Positions 1 through 10,639 of a stretch of 64,000 nucleotides of DNA are shown here, piece after piece; the first letter of the stretch is position 1, and each line of letters begins with the position of its first letter. The stretch is from Macrolepiota albuminosa (lineage: Eukaryota; Basidiomycota; Agaricomycetes; Agaricales; Agaricaceae): the NCBI GenBank assembly GCA_027475525.1, contig JAMWFC010000085.1, positions 186,001 to 250,000 of the forward strand. Reading direction: 5' to 3'. The translations under genes were made by a program, and so were the position numbers. The notes beneath the pieces were generated by a model. The model was not told the origin of the DNA. It was given only the letters and a program-made list of their open reading frames with translations, and ran no database searches.

Positions 1-361
1 CTATTTTCTCAACATGATCTGTTAGTACTATTTTCAGCCTTTGAGGTGCTCTGGTTCTTTAGCTATTATTCTGACAAGTGTGGGCCCTTCAGCACCACTT
101 CCAGACTGCTTATATAAGCTGGAGTTTGTGTTTCTGACTTCCAAAGTCCAGAGTTTTCCTGCCTTATTTGCACAGTTGTTTTTTTAGGCAATTTTTGAGT
201 TTTTAAGGTTTTGTTGTACTGTACAGTTGTTTTCCATGCTTCAAAGGCCTCAGAAGCATCTAACCTGGCATAGAAAATCCCTAGACTTGTTTTTTTTTGG
301 ATCTCCCTCTGTTAGCTGTGTGACTGAGCCACAGCCTCCAGAAGTCACCCTTACCCTTACA
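1..361 (+). repeat. LTR of family L1 (5' end cut by window edge)
   Basis: This stretch matches, base by base over most of its length, the reverse complement of the solo LTR at 56041-56559. It ends with CCCTTACA, the same 3' end as that LTR. It has a TATATAAG box near 111-118. It lies directly against copia-1 sequence, so it is either a solo LTR inside copia-1 or the 3' LTR of an element lying upstream. The left edge and its target duplication are outside the window. Compared with the other two copies it lacks a 73-bp unit near position 320. Confidence 0.75.
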
Positions 362-433
362 AGTGCAAGGAGAAGATCAACCAGCTACCAGACTTGAGAA
401 GGTGATAGAAGAGGTGCAAAAAGGCAAGGCAAG

Positions 434-1334
434 TGTAACATATCATAGTGTAGCTAAATAATTAATATACAATTATATTAATTATATATTATTATTGTGT
501 ACATATCAGCTGGCTGCCTTATCTAAGGTAGCCAATTTTACTATCATACGTAGTACTAGAATTGTATACTGATCTGGTTCTGTGGTGTGACCGTAAGACT
601 AAGCTTTTACTTGACTTTGTTTCACTTTTTTGAACCTTTCAGGTTCAATTCTGATACTATGGATGAAGACTACGTGTCTAGGCTGATAGCCTAGACTGTG
701 ATTGCATTGAACAGTGCATCAACTTCTTTGATGCACACTTCCAGATTAAAGAGATGTAGCAACACCTGATTGGATGGAGACCAATCAATCTGCTGAACCA
801 ACATACGATGGTGAGACTATCGACCAGTCGTTGGTGTATCCTCAATCTGCTGCGATAGACCCAGGTCACCCCGGGTCAGAATATACTGAGGCTAAGCCTT
901 CCTGGCAGCCTCAGGGAATGCCAGGAGGAACACAATGGAGTGAGTGCGGCTGACAGCTGTGCCAAGCAGTGCAGCAAGACCAGGAGTAGGTTGTGAAAGA
1001 CCTGGATCAGCAATCCGGCAGGGATCATGAATTTTCCATGCAGACTGGGAGGTCAGAGCAACAGTCCCAGAGCAGAAGTAGTGCTCAGGGTCCTACTGAA
1101 GGTCGCAGACTTTCGTCGTACTTTCTGAAGAAGATGCCCAGGCCAGAAGCAGGCAGTTGGAGAGTGCCAACTGAATCTACTCCACTGACGCAACGTCAGC
1201 AGGGAGTTGGAGGGCTGCAGGAGACAACAATTTCCAAGCAGAGAACGCCGGCAGCATATATAGTACTAGAATTGTATATCAATCTAGTTCTGTGGTGTGA
1301 CCGTAAGGCTAAGCTTTTACTTGACTTTGTTTCA
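434..1334 (+). mobile_element. Internally deleted family B gypsy element
   Basis: It starts with a 191-bp LTR (434-624) that matches the LTRs of the full family B element at 6802 and 18086. It continues with the start of the family B gag leader and gag (about 780-1257) and ends in the 3' part of the same LTR (1258-1334). It is flanked by the 5-bp duplication gcaag (429-433 and 1335-1339), so it inserted as a unit into copia-1. All of pol and most of the second LTR are deleted. The gag part carries stops relative to the intact copy at 15761-17935. Confidence 0.85.
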
Positions 1335-1382
1335 GCAAGGATGAAACAGGCAAACACAACCCATAACCAATAATATAGCCAC

Positions 1383-2144
1383 TGTCAGGTTCCACTGAGT
1401 TGGGAGCTTTCTAGGAAAGCAACGCCCTTACAAGACGGACTTGATCTATGTGTACTTGGATGTCTGGAACTCCGGACTGTGCTCTGGGGTTCAAGATGTA
1501 AACAGGGGATTCCCAGGATAAAGGACTTAGTTTGGAGATTGGGTGAAGTTGAAGAGATCAGAATATTAGAGTTGAGTCAAGAACCAGGAGTTCTAAGATG
1601 AGATTGGGGTTAATAAATTCTAGGTCATGAAGTGCATACCAATCTCAAGAGCACATGAGCAAATTGAGCATGCCAGTCAAAGTGTGCTAGTCAGTGTGTA
1701 CCAGTCAATCAAAAGAGCATACAAGCAATCAATGTAATATCAAGACTAGTCTACTACAAGTAAGTAGCTACTTTTTAAGTACTGGTGGGGGTTATCTATG
1801 GGTTCCTGAGGGTTCTGGGATCTCTGGGGTGGTTTCAGAAGTTAATGAGCAATGGAGAGAGAGAAGAAAATTGTATACTGGGAATCGCGCATGCAGAGCG
1901 CATGATCAATTGATGTGGGGAGATGGTCATGATGCATGATGCGTGATAGCTGGAGTGACTTAACATGATCTGATCGTGAATTATTGTGTCAGTGGGTGGT
2001 TTCAGAGTCTGTGATGTGGGGCTGTTAGGAGGCATGTATAATGGTGGAGCTTGATGTGCATGATGGTGGTGGAGGGTGGAGGTGGTCCTGATGGCAGGGG
2101 TTGTGTTGTGGGATTGGCAGGGGTGTCTTAGAAGGATCATGATA
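1383..2144 (-). repeat. Solo LTR of gypsy family C
   Basis: On the minus strand it aligns over its length with the family C LTRs at 57449-58237 and 60668-61436. On the plus strand it begins TGTCAGG, the complement of the family end CCTGACA, and ends GATCATGATA, the mutated complement of the family start TGTCACGACC. The 5-bp duplication gccac flanks it (1378-1382 and 2145-2149). CpG positions of the other copies are often TpG or CpA here, so it is old and mutated by deamination. Confidence 0.85.
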
Positions 2145-2274
2145 GCCACTGATAGTGAACAAGTGTCTGTGCCCACAGATGACAACATACAGATCAATCA
2201 AGATCAAATACTGGCTATAATCAGGAGCCCAGAAAAGAAAATTGGATGTGTGAACTGATGCAAGAATTTTACTA

Positions 2275-3792
2275 ATGAAACAAGCTGACAGGATATGGAA
2301 TCAGACACTTAATGATCACATGATCTTATGGAAGTTTAAACATCTAGCCAGTGAGTCCTGTATATACTATAAAAAATCACCAACAGTTACCATCATCACT
2401 GCTGTACACATCAACAACTTCCTCTCCATCACCAGCTTCAAAGACAAAAACAATTGCTTCAAGGCGCAATTGCATCAGACATGGGTAATATCTGACCTTG
2501 GCATACTGCAATACTTAGTAGGCATTTTAGTTGAGTGGGACCAAATAAAATGCACAGTTGCGCTGAGTCAATCAGCCTTCATTGACATTGTCATACAATA
2601 GTTTGGACAAAAAGATGCACATCTATTGTTCTTACCTATAAATCCTGGATCAAGACTTAGATAGCCAAACTGTGACATTCAAACTTAAGAGGAGAAGGAC
2701 AATATAAAAAAGCTCCTATATAGATCCCTCATCATGTGCCTACTCTACATAGCAATAGTGACACAGCCCAACATAGTATTTGTGGTTCAACAACTCTCTC
2801 AGTTTCTGGACAACTATAATAGGTTCCACTGAAATGCTGGAATATACCTTATATGCTACCTGAAAGGAACAAGGGACTTGAAACTGTGCCTCAGCAGCTT
2901 ATTTGTCATACTACAAGGTGTCACGGATGTGGACTAGGCAAGCTGCCTAGATACCAGATACAGCATAAGTAGATATACTTGGTTGCTGGGCTCAAGTACA
3001 ATATCTTGGTCAGTTCAAAAGCAGAAAACTGTTGCCACCTCATCCTGCAAGGCTGAATATATAGTGGCATACAAATCTACTCAGGAATGCATTTGGTTGC
3101 AAATGCTCACTAAGGAACTTGGCTGGGACTTCATAAACAAATCAACAACTATATTCTGCAACAACAAAGCAGCAATTCTACTTTTAGAAGACCTGTCCAT
3201 ATATGCTCAAGTAAAGCACTTTGATATTCTAAAATCTAGAATAGATCAAGGTTTTTCTGTGCAGCAGACTATATATGAAAAAAATATCTTCAATTTTTGC
3301 CATCATGTAATTTGTTGTTGATGTTTGTCCTGAAGCTGAGATAGATGTGTGGAAAAAATGTCTTTGATTTTTGCTGTCATGTGATTTATTAGACTGCCAG
3401 ATGCTTATATAAGTAATAGTACATCCAGATACTTAGTAAGCAATAGCTTGTGTCAGTATGGAAAAAAAATCTTCGATTTTTGCTGTTATATAATTCATTA
3501 GACTGTTTGTCTATCCAGATGCTTGTATAAGCAGCAGCCTGTGTGCAGATGTTTATATAAGCAGTAGACTATATATTAGTGTGGAACAATGTCAACAGAT
3601 AGATCTCAGACATGCCATGCTAAGAACAGCCCATATAAGCAAGTAAAATATCATTTCATTTACAAGCTTGCACAAATAAATGACATCACAATAAAGTACA
3701 TTCACACCAAGAACAACATTGTGAATATATTCATCAAACCACTTCCTAAACTCCTATTCACATGGCTTCATCAAATACTTGACATCTTCTAG
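2275..3792 (+). pseudogene. copia-1 reverse transcriptase / RNase H remnant
   Basis: The translated pieces read as the copia polymerase C-terminus. TAVHINNFLSI stands where active copia elements have a VDD catalytic triplet, so both catalytic aspartates are replaced (INN). It is followed by ISDLGILQYLVGI, which is typical of copia. RNase H follows with the motifs SWSVQKQKTVATSSCKAEY and CNNKAAILL. The final part (HFIYKLAQINDITIKYIHTKNN) lies after the 409-bp insert, in register with it. There are several stops between 2602 and 2983. The element cannot encode an active enzyme. It is related to copia-2 (19420-22993), which has HVDN at the same site. Confidence 0.85.
3235..3643. repeat. 409-bp insert of unknown type in copia-1 RNase H
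   Basis: It interrupts the RNase H codons between FDI and KYHF. The 5-mer taaaa is found on both sides (3230-3234 and 3644-3648), which looks like a target duplication. Inside are three degenerate units with the pattern GGAAAAAA-n-TCTTxGATTTTTGC, followed further on by CAGATGCTTATATAAG, near 3283, 3351 and 3460. No reading frame is recognised. The TATATAA boxes recall an LTR, but the ends are not TG/CA. It may be a non-autonomous element or part of an unknown LTR. Confidence 0.5.
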
Positions 3793-3845
3793 ACTACAAT
3801 TCATATGCAAGAAGGAGAAATACAATAGCTTGTGATAAGGAGAAG

Positions 3846-4366
3846 TGTTGAGACGATGTCATAATGTGATAATGTAATATAGTAATATCCCAAGCCATTG
3901 TTAGGAACACAGTGGCCTCATACTGCTTTGTTTGTAAGTACACATATAACAAGACATATAGACACAAGTACTTCAGTCATATTTACATATTACTGAGAAT
4001 ACGCAATTATCTTATCTACTTATCCATACTTACAAGACTTGTATCTAGACAAACACTAATTGTGTATTACTTGTAAGCATGATGCTTACTGCCAACATCG
4101 AGATACAAAAATACTCAAACACTCAAGATTAATACATAAGGTTTACAAAATGCATTAGGATATTTGAAAATAGAATACAAGAGACAGTGGGACGTGATGG
4201 AGACTTTTGATTGGATAGAAGTAACATAACTTTATTTGGCTAGAATACTTAAAGAATGGGCAGCTGTATAGAAGGTTTGAAGTTCCTTGAACTATGTACG
4301 CAAATATATCTTGTCCTATTCTAATTGCACACAACTCTAAGTGAAGAAGAGTAATACTCTCTTACA
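3846..4366 (+). repeat. 3' LTR of copia-1
   Basis: It starts TGTTGAGACG, 54 bp after the RNase H stop, behind the purine-rich stretch AGGAGAAG. It ends CTCTCTTACA. A minus-strand fragment of the same LTR lies at 53180-53473. Length 521 bp. The right flanking duplication cannot be checked because the left end of the element is outside the window. Confidence 0.75.
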
Positions 4367-4879
4367 CTTTTTTTTTGAATTGGACAAGACATTTTAGGAG
4401 TACAGCTGCTTTAAGCATAGAATCCTTCTGCTCAGATTGTGGACTTCTTAACAGCTCTTGGGTTTCTTGGGGAGTTGGCTTATTATTGAGGAACTAAAAT
4501 TGGATTTTTGTGTGTAGGAGAAGAGGAAGTCCTCAGTCAAGACAAGCTATAAAAGGTGGTTGTTATGGTTGCCTTTTTATACCTGCTTCTAGTAGACCCT
4601 TGCACAGCAGTAGATCTTACCAATCTGGCATGTACCTGTTCTCAGAAAAAGAACTGTGTTTCTTATTTTTGCTCTTGTTCTATGTTATGTCCTCCTCAGT
4701 CTTGTCTATCATTATTGTCCTGAGCTTCCTTGCCTTTGATGGAACTGCCCTCCCCACTTCTATGAGTAGCATCTTTAGAAACTTCCCTATTCTTGTTAAA
4801 TCCTGCTGCACTGTTTCTCTTATCACTATCCTCTTATTCCTCAATCTCCTCAGACAATCTTGTTATCTTTCCTGTTCAA
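4367..4879. other. AT-rich stretch, no supported gene
   Basis: This lies between the copia-1 LTR and recognisable family A gag. Short open frames are present (for example 4510-4914), but they show no gag or other family signature. It is probably the leader or gag N-terminus of family A copy 1, too decayed to read. Confidence 0.4.
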
Positions 4880-6801
4880 CCTACAGTAATGTTTCTGCCC
4901 AAAGCAGGTTTTGAAGTAGCGGAAGTGACTCAAGTCTTGTTAAGTCATGCCCCTGTTATTGGAAAAGAAGCTATTGGTTCTTGACAGTTGAAGAACTTTG
5001 AATACAACTGTAAAAAATACTTTAGCCATAAAGAGATTGGAGAGGAGAAACAGGTCAAAAGAGTTACGTACAATATCAATGCCTCTGCAGTTTGGGTGTA
5101 GGTTAGAGAAAACAAACAGGAACTAAAGGAGCTTACTTTCAATACTTTCATGGCCCATTTCTAAAGAATTGTCTTATCAACAGATTGGATGTGGAAGGTG
5201 GCTTAGACCTTGTCAAAGAAGCAAGTGGACAATGAGAGTTTTGCAACCTGAGTCAACAAGCTTTAGAAGACAAATAATATTTTAGTTACACTCCTTAGTT
5301 TTCATATCCCAGCAGAAAAATTATGCGACCATATCTAGTTGCACTGTCAGGACAATGTTTAGAGGGAGTATGCTTTGGGAAACAAGAACATCTGTTATGA
5401 CAACATTGCCAACTTCAATCATTGACTCCACACTGTTTTGGACATCAATATGGTTATTGCTGCACACAAGGCTTAGATTAGCAAAAACCTGGCAAACTCT
5501 ATTGTGGTGGCAAACAAGGGTCAATTCAAGCAACACCAAGGCAGGAGGGACAGGAGATGGGGCAAAGACTGTTCTGACTAGCATGGCAGCCACTATGACT
5601 CATGTTCATGTATATGCCTTATTAGCAGAAGAGTGTAGTATTTTGAATGAGCATTTGGGATCTTATCAATGTTGATGCCTTTACATAAACCATTGGGCAG
5701 CATCCTGTCCTAACAAGGGCCAGGCATTGAAGCTGGAGGAATATAACAAATGCTGATTAACTCCAAAATTTGTCCAGATTGTAAAAAAAGAGTATTTGAA
5801 AGAAAAGGTGAAAGGAGTAAGGTCAAATGTGAGTGGGGATGATGGCTCTGTCACCATCACAGCAGTCTTTGAGGAATCCTCAAAAGAAAGTAGTGACGCT
5901 GGCAGTAAGTACATACTTCTTCTACACCTTATTTATTCTTGTTTCATCTCTGATCTCTTTATTGCTCCAACTATGATCTTGAATGCCCTTATTGACACTG
6001 GTGCTTTCTCAGCCTTGATTTCTACAATGCTCATGAATAAACTTAACTTGTCAACAAGAAGACTTCATCATTTGATTACAGTATCAAGGACGTTCACATG
6101 GAAAAAGAAAAATTAGACTCAACAGTTAACAGAATATTTAAAGCTTGTAATAGTATCCCTGTGTGCCCAATAGCAGTCTAAATTACAAATGTTCATTGTA
6201 TGTCTGAATTTGCACACTTAGTTAATTTTGAGACTGGATTTCTTGAAGGAAAATGCCCTTGTCAGTGATTTGGAAAAGGGAACAGTGATTGATAAGACAA
6301 ATAGATTTGACTTACTTCACCCATCAGATCTGCAAAAGGCATGTCAACTTGTATCAGTAATGCAGCACATCAAATGAAAGGAGGAGGAGAAGTGGATTGC
6401 TGAGGGTCAGAGAGAAACGGAAAGTCGAGGAGAGCGATGACCTTGAAGTTGAATGTCTTTGTTATATGGCAGGCCAAGCATTTTGCACATTTGCATAAAC
6501 ACTTCACTAATGTGCTGATGGTAGTGGGCATGATTAGGAATAGGATTGAGGAGTTGGTATTCAAGAACAGGCTGAAGAAGAAGGATGAGAGGATGAAGCA
6601 GCATTGTCAAGCCCAGTTTCCACCAGATATCCCACATGCAAATGAATTGCTGACAAGCATTTACCACTATATTCAAGTAAAACTGCTTGCAAAGATCACA
6701 GTAGCCAGATCTTATTTGTGTCCACAAAAATACCAAGAGAGGTGGAAGACATTAATTGACCAGCATGAGAGGGCAGGAAAAATTCAGCGCTCATCATCTC
6801 T
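4880..6801 (+). pseudogene. Ty3/gypsy family A copy 1: gag, protease, start of RT
   Basis: Gag survives as a run of frame-conserved segments with stops from about 4900 to 5690 (for example KNFEYNCKKYFSHKEIGE near 4990-5050). A retropepsin follows (5796-6116), with the motif ALIDTGAFSALIS. The pol N-terminus is at 6240-6801 (IWQAKHFAHLHKHF, then SYLCPQKYQERWKTLIDQH). The reading is confirmed by copy 2 on the minus strand (60667-53474), which is collinear. The copy is cut at 6801 by the family B element and resumes at 18277. Many stops are one transition away from Arg, Gln or Trp codons. Confidence 0.85.
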
Positions 6802-6992
6802 TGAAACAAAGTCAAGTATAGGGTTAGCCTTACGGTCACACCAACAGAACCAGATCGGTATTCGATTCCAGTACTACGAGTATGACAGTAAAATTGGCTG
6901 CCTTATGTAAGGCAGCCAGCATGTATGTATAGTAATAATAACTAATTAATATAAGTGTATATTAATTAATTAACTAAGTCTAATACGTTACA
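6802..6992 (-). repeat. 3' LTR of family B element
   Basis: On the minus strand it starts TGTAACGTATTAG and ends CTTTGTTTCA. It contains a perfect 10-bp-arm hairpin at 6896-6917 (GGCTGCCTTA, 2-nt loop, TAAGGCAGCC). Two base differences from the 5' LTR indicate a fairly recent insertion. Confidence 0.95.
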
Positions 6993-7022
6993 TGCCCCCC
7001 TTTGAGACTGGTAACCAGTCTC
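6993..7022 (-). promoter_or_regulatory. Polypurine tract and adjacent palindrome
   Basis: On the minus strand AAAGGGGGGCA (6993-7003) abuts the 3' LTR, as expected for the plus-strand primer of a gypsy element. Immediately upstream is a perfect palindrome with 8-bp arms, GAGACTGG and CCAGTCTC (7004-7022). Its role is unknown. Confidence 0.7.
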
Positions 7023-7183
7023 GATGTAAGGAGGGACACTCTCTGTCTGGGTCACTAATTAAGTCAGTGTGGAGGAACGCTGGTCCTCCACGGCTCGAAA
7101 ATGTCCAAGTCATCTGTCAAAAAATACAACGCTGACGTTAACCGACAGTATGAATTGATAAGGAGATGAGCCGCCTACGATAA

Positions 7184-10100
7184 TTACACAGACGGCGGAC
7201 GTGACAACTCGCGAGCCGTATCAATCCTCATCTCAGTGTTGACGTTAACCGAGGATGATGAGGTGACGGGACCTGACGATGTTGAGGCTATAGGAGCCTG
7301 AACTGACGGGGATGGGTGTGATGGAGAGGGGGGATAGGGCCCGTGTCGAGAGCGGCGTTGCCATAAGTCTCGACGGTTGGGGTTCATCCCTACCAGATAG
7401 TATAGTCCACTTTCAAGGTACTCATGACCTTGATCGGATTCGCGGGTGAGTAGTGCGTGGAGACGAATCATATCATCATCCGTGGGCAGTCGCCAATTGT
7501 CCCACCACGTGATGGCCGGGGACTCTCCATAGAGGTCCAGTCGATGATGACGTTCATCGTCGACCTCACGGAACTGGTCAATGGAGGCTGTGGCTGCAAG
7601 GAATTGGTTTTCGAGATAGACCACGCCGAAGGTATAGGCGTGGTCCACCCACTCGAGAGGTACGCGGTTGGCTATCATAGCCCGTAGCACGTCAGCATCG
7701 GTGATATTGACGGCATTAGCCGCGTCGAAGTATGGGGGTCGGAACTGGACGTCAGTCCAGCTCATGGATACAAATGGATTGCTGGGGTTGGCAGCGTTGT
7801 AATCTGCGACCGCCTCACGATACAGCCCAGGACGCACGAGAATCAAGGCTAACAGCCTTGCAAAGCGCCCCCGAGCTCTTCCTGAAGGGGACAGTCCACG
7901 CGTCAGGGCATGGCCCAGTAGAATACGCCAGTGAATGCGGTAAGCTCGATCCACTGCAATGCCGTATACCGAATTCATCATCCCTGGTCGACAGAAGTAG
8001 AGAACGTTCTGCGCCAGCTTGTCCAGATTGAAGGTGAAACGTACACCTTCGGAGTCAAACCTGGAAAGCGTGAAAAACGGTCTTCCAGCTCGGTCCTTCC
8101 ATCGCAGGTATCCGTCTGGGGTTGGCATGACCGCGATGTTCATGTGATGGGATGATAAATCTAGAGGGGGCGAAATGTGCTCGTACTCTGGTGAACACAC
8201 CAGAGCCATTGTCCTATCCCTCACCAATGTATAATAATTAATACTGATGCGCTGAAACTCGCGCAACAGATAGTAAGCCTCAGTGCGTAGAGACACTGAG
8301 GTGAACTTGTTCTGCGAAAGCTCATAAAGCTTTTGCAACTGCTGGGGATTCATCGGGAATCCCCTCGGTACCACTCGATTCAACTCCTTCGAGGTATGGT
8401 AATACCTCTCTCCCCTTTCTTCCTCTTCATCGGGAATCCCCTCGGTACCACTCGATTCAACTCCTTCGAGGTATGGTAATACCTCTCTCCCCTTTCTTCC
8501 TCGTGCGTCTTCACGGCCAAGGCTTCATCGCTCACAAATACCGTATTGGTGAGCCGGGAGTAATAAAAATGGCGGTCGAGTGCCCCGCCGTAGAACCAGT
8601 TGGAACGCTCCACCGACGTCCCGCTGACAAACACCCCGAGGCCATCAGGAATACGGCCTGTGGCCTGCTCCTCCCGGTCTTTATCGACCTTTGCCTGCCG
8701 GGCGGCCTCGTGCTTCCTCCAAGCCTCTTTTTTGCGTTTCTTGTCTAAACGCACTCTTTATCGACCTTTGCCTGCCGGGCGGCCTCGTGCTTCCTCCGAG
8801 CCTCTTTTTTGCGTTTCTTGTCTAAACGCACTCGGCGTTTAGCGGGGGTTTCTCCTTCTGAGGGGGTCTCATCCGATGACTCCCCATAATCACTCCCGTT
8901 GCTCGGTTCATTCAGACCGAGCGCAGCCAACATCAGGAGTTGCCCTTCGACCTCGGCATCCATCCTCGTGTCCTTTATGGGGACCGCAGACGCATACACC
9001 CTCAGTGGTGCCTCAAACTGCACCACTGCTCCGAACCGCATCACAACTCTGTCTGCTCCTCGCAGGACATCTGCTCCGAACTCCACTTCCGACAGGACCA
9101 CTTCATCCTGCCGCTTTGCCCCTGACTGCTGGGAAGGCGCATGTGTTGACGAGGACAGTCCTCGTAAACTATTGTCAACCTCCACCAGCTCGTCATGTAA
9201 CTTGGCCGGGCTCGGAGTGAGTTCTCCAGATTCCCGCACCCCAACTTCCGGTCCTGCATCACGCGCTCTGAGGCGTTTTGCCTCAGGTAGCTCCTCCGAT
9301 GACGACGGACGCTTCTTCATAGCGTTCGTGAAAGTTTTGATAGTATTGTTGTTACGCTGCTGCAGCATAACGATCTCATCCAGCAGACCCGTAATCACCA
9401 CCTGAGCCACCGGATCCGCTAAAAACGCAGACTCTGGTGGCACTCGCTGGCCGGCAGATATGAGGCATCTCCAGACTGCCTCTGCCTGAGGGTCCAACAC
9501 CTCTGACGGCGTTCCGATCTCTCTTCCTTTTCCTTTCTCCGCGTACGATAAGCGCCGCGGAGATGGTGCACGAACACCTCTGACGGCGTTCCGATCTCTC
9601 TTCCTTTTCCTTTCTCCGCGTACGATAAGCGCCGCGGAGATGGTGCACGATGGGGTGATGGAGAAGCTCGTCGAGGCAGTGTTCGAGGTCGGGGTTGACC
9701 TCGATTTTGCGTCCTCACTGCCGGCTCATCCCGTCTGCGCCCAACCATTTCCCGAGGCCCGCCTCCTCGTGCCCCGGTACTCCTCGGAGGCGATCGCCTC
9801 CCTCATCCCGTCTGCGCCCAACCATTTCCCGAGGCCCGCCTCCTCGTGCCCCGGTACTCCTCGGAGGCGATCGCCTCCAGTCTCTTCTATACGTCTCTTG
9901 CAGGGGCGGCATCCTTTCTCGCTGTCGTCGAGGTTGCACCACCTCGCTCTTTACTTGCTGTTGATGCCCCGCGTCATCGTCCACGTCCATGGGTGCTACC
10001 TGTGGCGCAGTTAGTGCTTTCTCATCCGAAAGGAGTGTACTTGCACTCTGGGTCTGCGTCTGCTGCATCGGCATTGGCATTCCCCACATAACCTGTCCCC

Positions 10101-10409
10101 CCATCTGCTGTCCAGGACCAGCTGGTCCTGGGAAGTCTGCTGCATCGGCATTGGCATTCCCCACATAACCTGTCCCCCCATCTGCTGTCCAGGACCAGCT
10201 GGTCCTGGGAAGAACGGCGGATAAAACTGCGGAGGTTGTCCAAATTGGGCTGGGTTCTGCCCAAACTGGGACACCACTGGATACGACGCCACAGTCGGCG
10301 TCGTTACAGGCTGCTGAATGTTTTGCTGGGGGCGATCCCCCCCTCCTCCAGAACCCTGTGGGTTCTGAGGTTGCTGCTCGCTGGTCGTACGCTGGTAAGG
10401 GTACGACAT
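7184..10409 (-). CDS. Extra ORF downstream of pol in family B, unknown function
   Basis: As given this is broken into overlapping pieces (10466-10011, 10164-9715, 9748-9419, 9500-8745, 8754-8380, 8383-7184). Every break coincides with one of five exact 77-bp tandem duplications (first copies at 8349, 8678, 9496, 9725 and 10059). With one copy of each removed the frame is continuous from an ATG at 10409 to the stop at 7184: 2841 nt, 946 aa. The N-terminal third is low complexity, rich in Gln, Pro, Gly and Met. A basic stretch follows, then an acidic/Ser region, then a lysine/arginine-rich segment (RLDKKRKKEARRKHEAAR) that looks like a nuclear signal or coiled coil. The last 400 residues appear globular (WFYGGALDRHFYYSRLTN, then LRTEAYYLLREFQRI, and several Trp-rich motifs). 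There is no signal peptide, membrane segment or CCHC motif, so it is not an envelope protein by inspection. Position between pol and the 3' LTR suggests an accessory protein of the element. Confidence 0.75.
8349..8502. repeat. 77-bp exact tandem duplication
   Basis: Units 8349-8425 and 8426-8502 are identical. It breaks the extra ORF of family B; removing one unit joins KELNRVVPRGFPM to NPQQLQKLYEL in frame. Confidence 0.95.
8678..8831. repeat. 77-bp tandem duplication (one mismatch)
   Basis: Units 8678-8754 and 8755-8831 differ only at 8721 (a) against 8798 (g). It breaks the extra ORF; removing one unit joins the basic KHEAARQAKVDK segment to DREEQATGRIPDG in frame. Confidence 0.95.
9496..9649. 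repeat. 77-bp exact tandem duplication
   Basis: Units 9496-9572 and 9573-9649 are identical. Removing one joins REIGTPSEV to LDPQAEAVWRC in the extra ORF. Confidence 0.95.
9725..9878. repeat. 77-bp exact tandem duplication
   Basis: Units 9725-9801 and 9802-9878 are identical. Removing one joins MVGRRRDE to PAVRTQNRGQ in the extra ORF. Confidence 0.95.
10059..10212. repeat. 77-bp exact tandem duplication
   Basis: Units 10059-10135 and 10136-10212 are identical. Removing one joins MPMPMQQT to QTQSASTLLSDEK in the extra ORF. Confidence 0.95.
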
Positions 10410-10639
10410 GGTACTATGAAAATGTTGACGTGTCGGTGGGAAAAAACACACTAAATTTCCCATCATCAGGTTACATAACCTGATCCGACCGTCAACTCCG
10501 CATCACAATCCATATTATCGCATCAGATAGATCAATCTCTATCTTATTCATCCGGAACAATCATGACCCAATCTGGATCAGATACTGAAGTGATCCGAGA
10601 TCCGACTGATCCGGCCTACATCTTATCACTGCCATCAAT

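Larger units (their letters stand above)
362..3845 (+). mobile_element. Ty1/copia element copia-1, decayed and interrupted
   Basis: What remains is the linker before reverse transcriptase (362-433, 1340-1382, 2145-2270), the C-terminal half of reverse transcriptase (about 2290-2600), RNase H (about 2930-3234 and 3644-3792) and the 3' LTR (3846-4366). Three later insertions split it: a deleted family B element (434-1334), a solo LTR of family C (1383-2144) and a 409-bp insert (3235-3643). Each has a flanking duplication. Integrase, protease and gag are missing or lie upstream of the window. Confidence 0.8.

Noticed and set aside
1..361. 5' LTR of copia-1
   Set aside because: The 3' LTR of copia-1 at 3846-4366 is unrelated, and the L1 LTR occurs as a solo LTR elsewhere with its own duplication.
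7184..10409. Envelope protein in family B
   Set aside because: No signal peptide, transmembrane segment or glycosylation-rich ectodomain is visible in the extra ORF.
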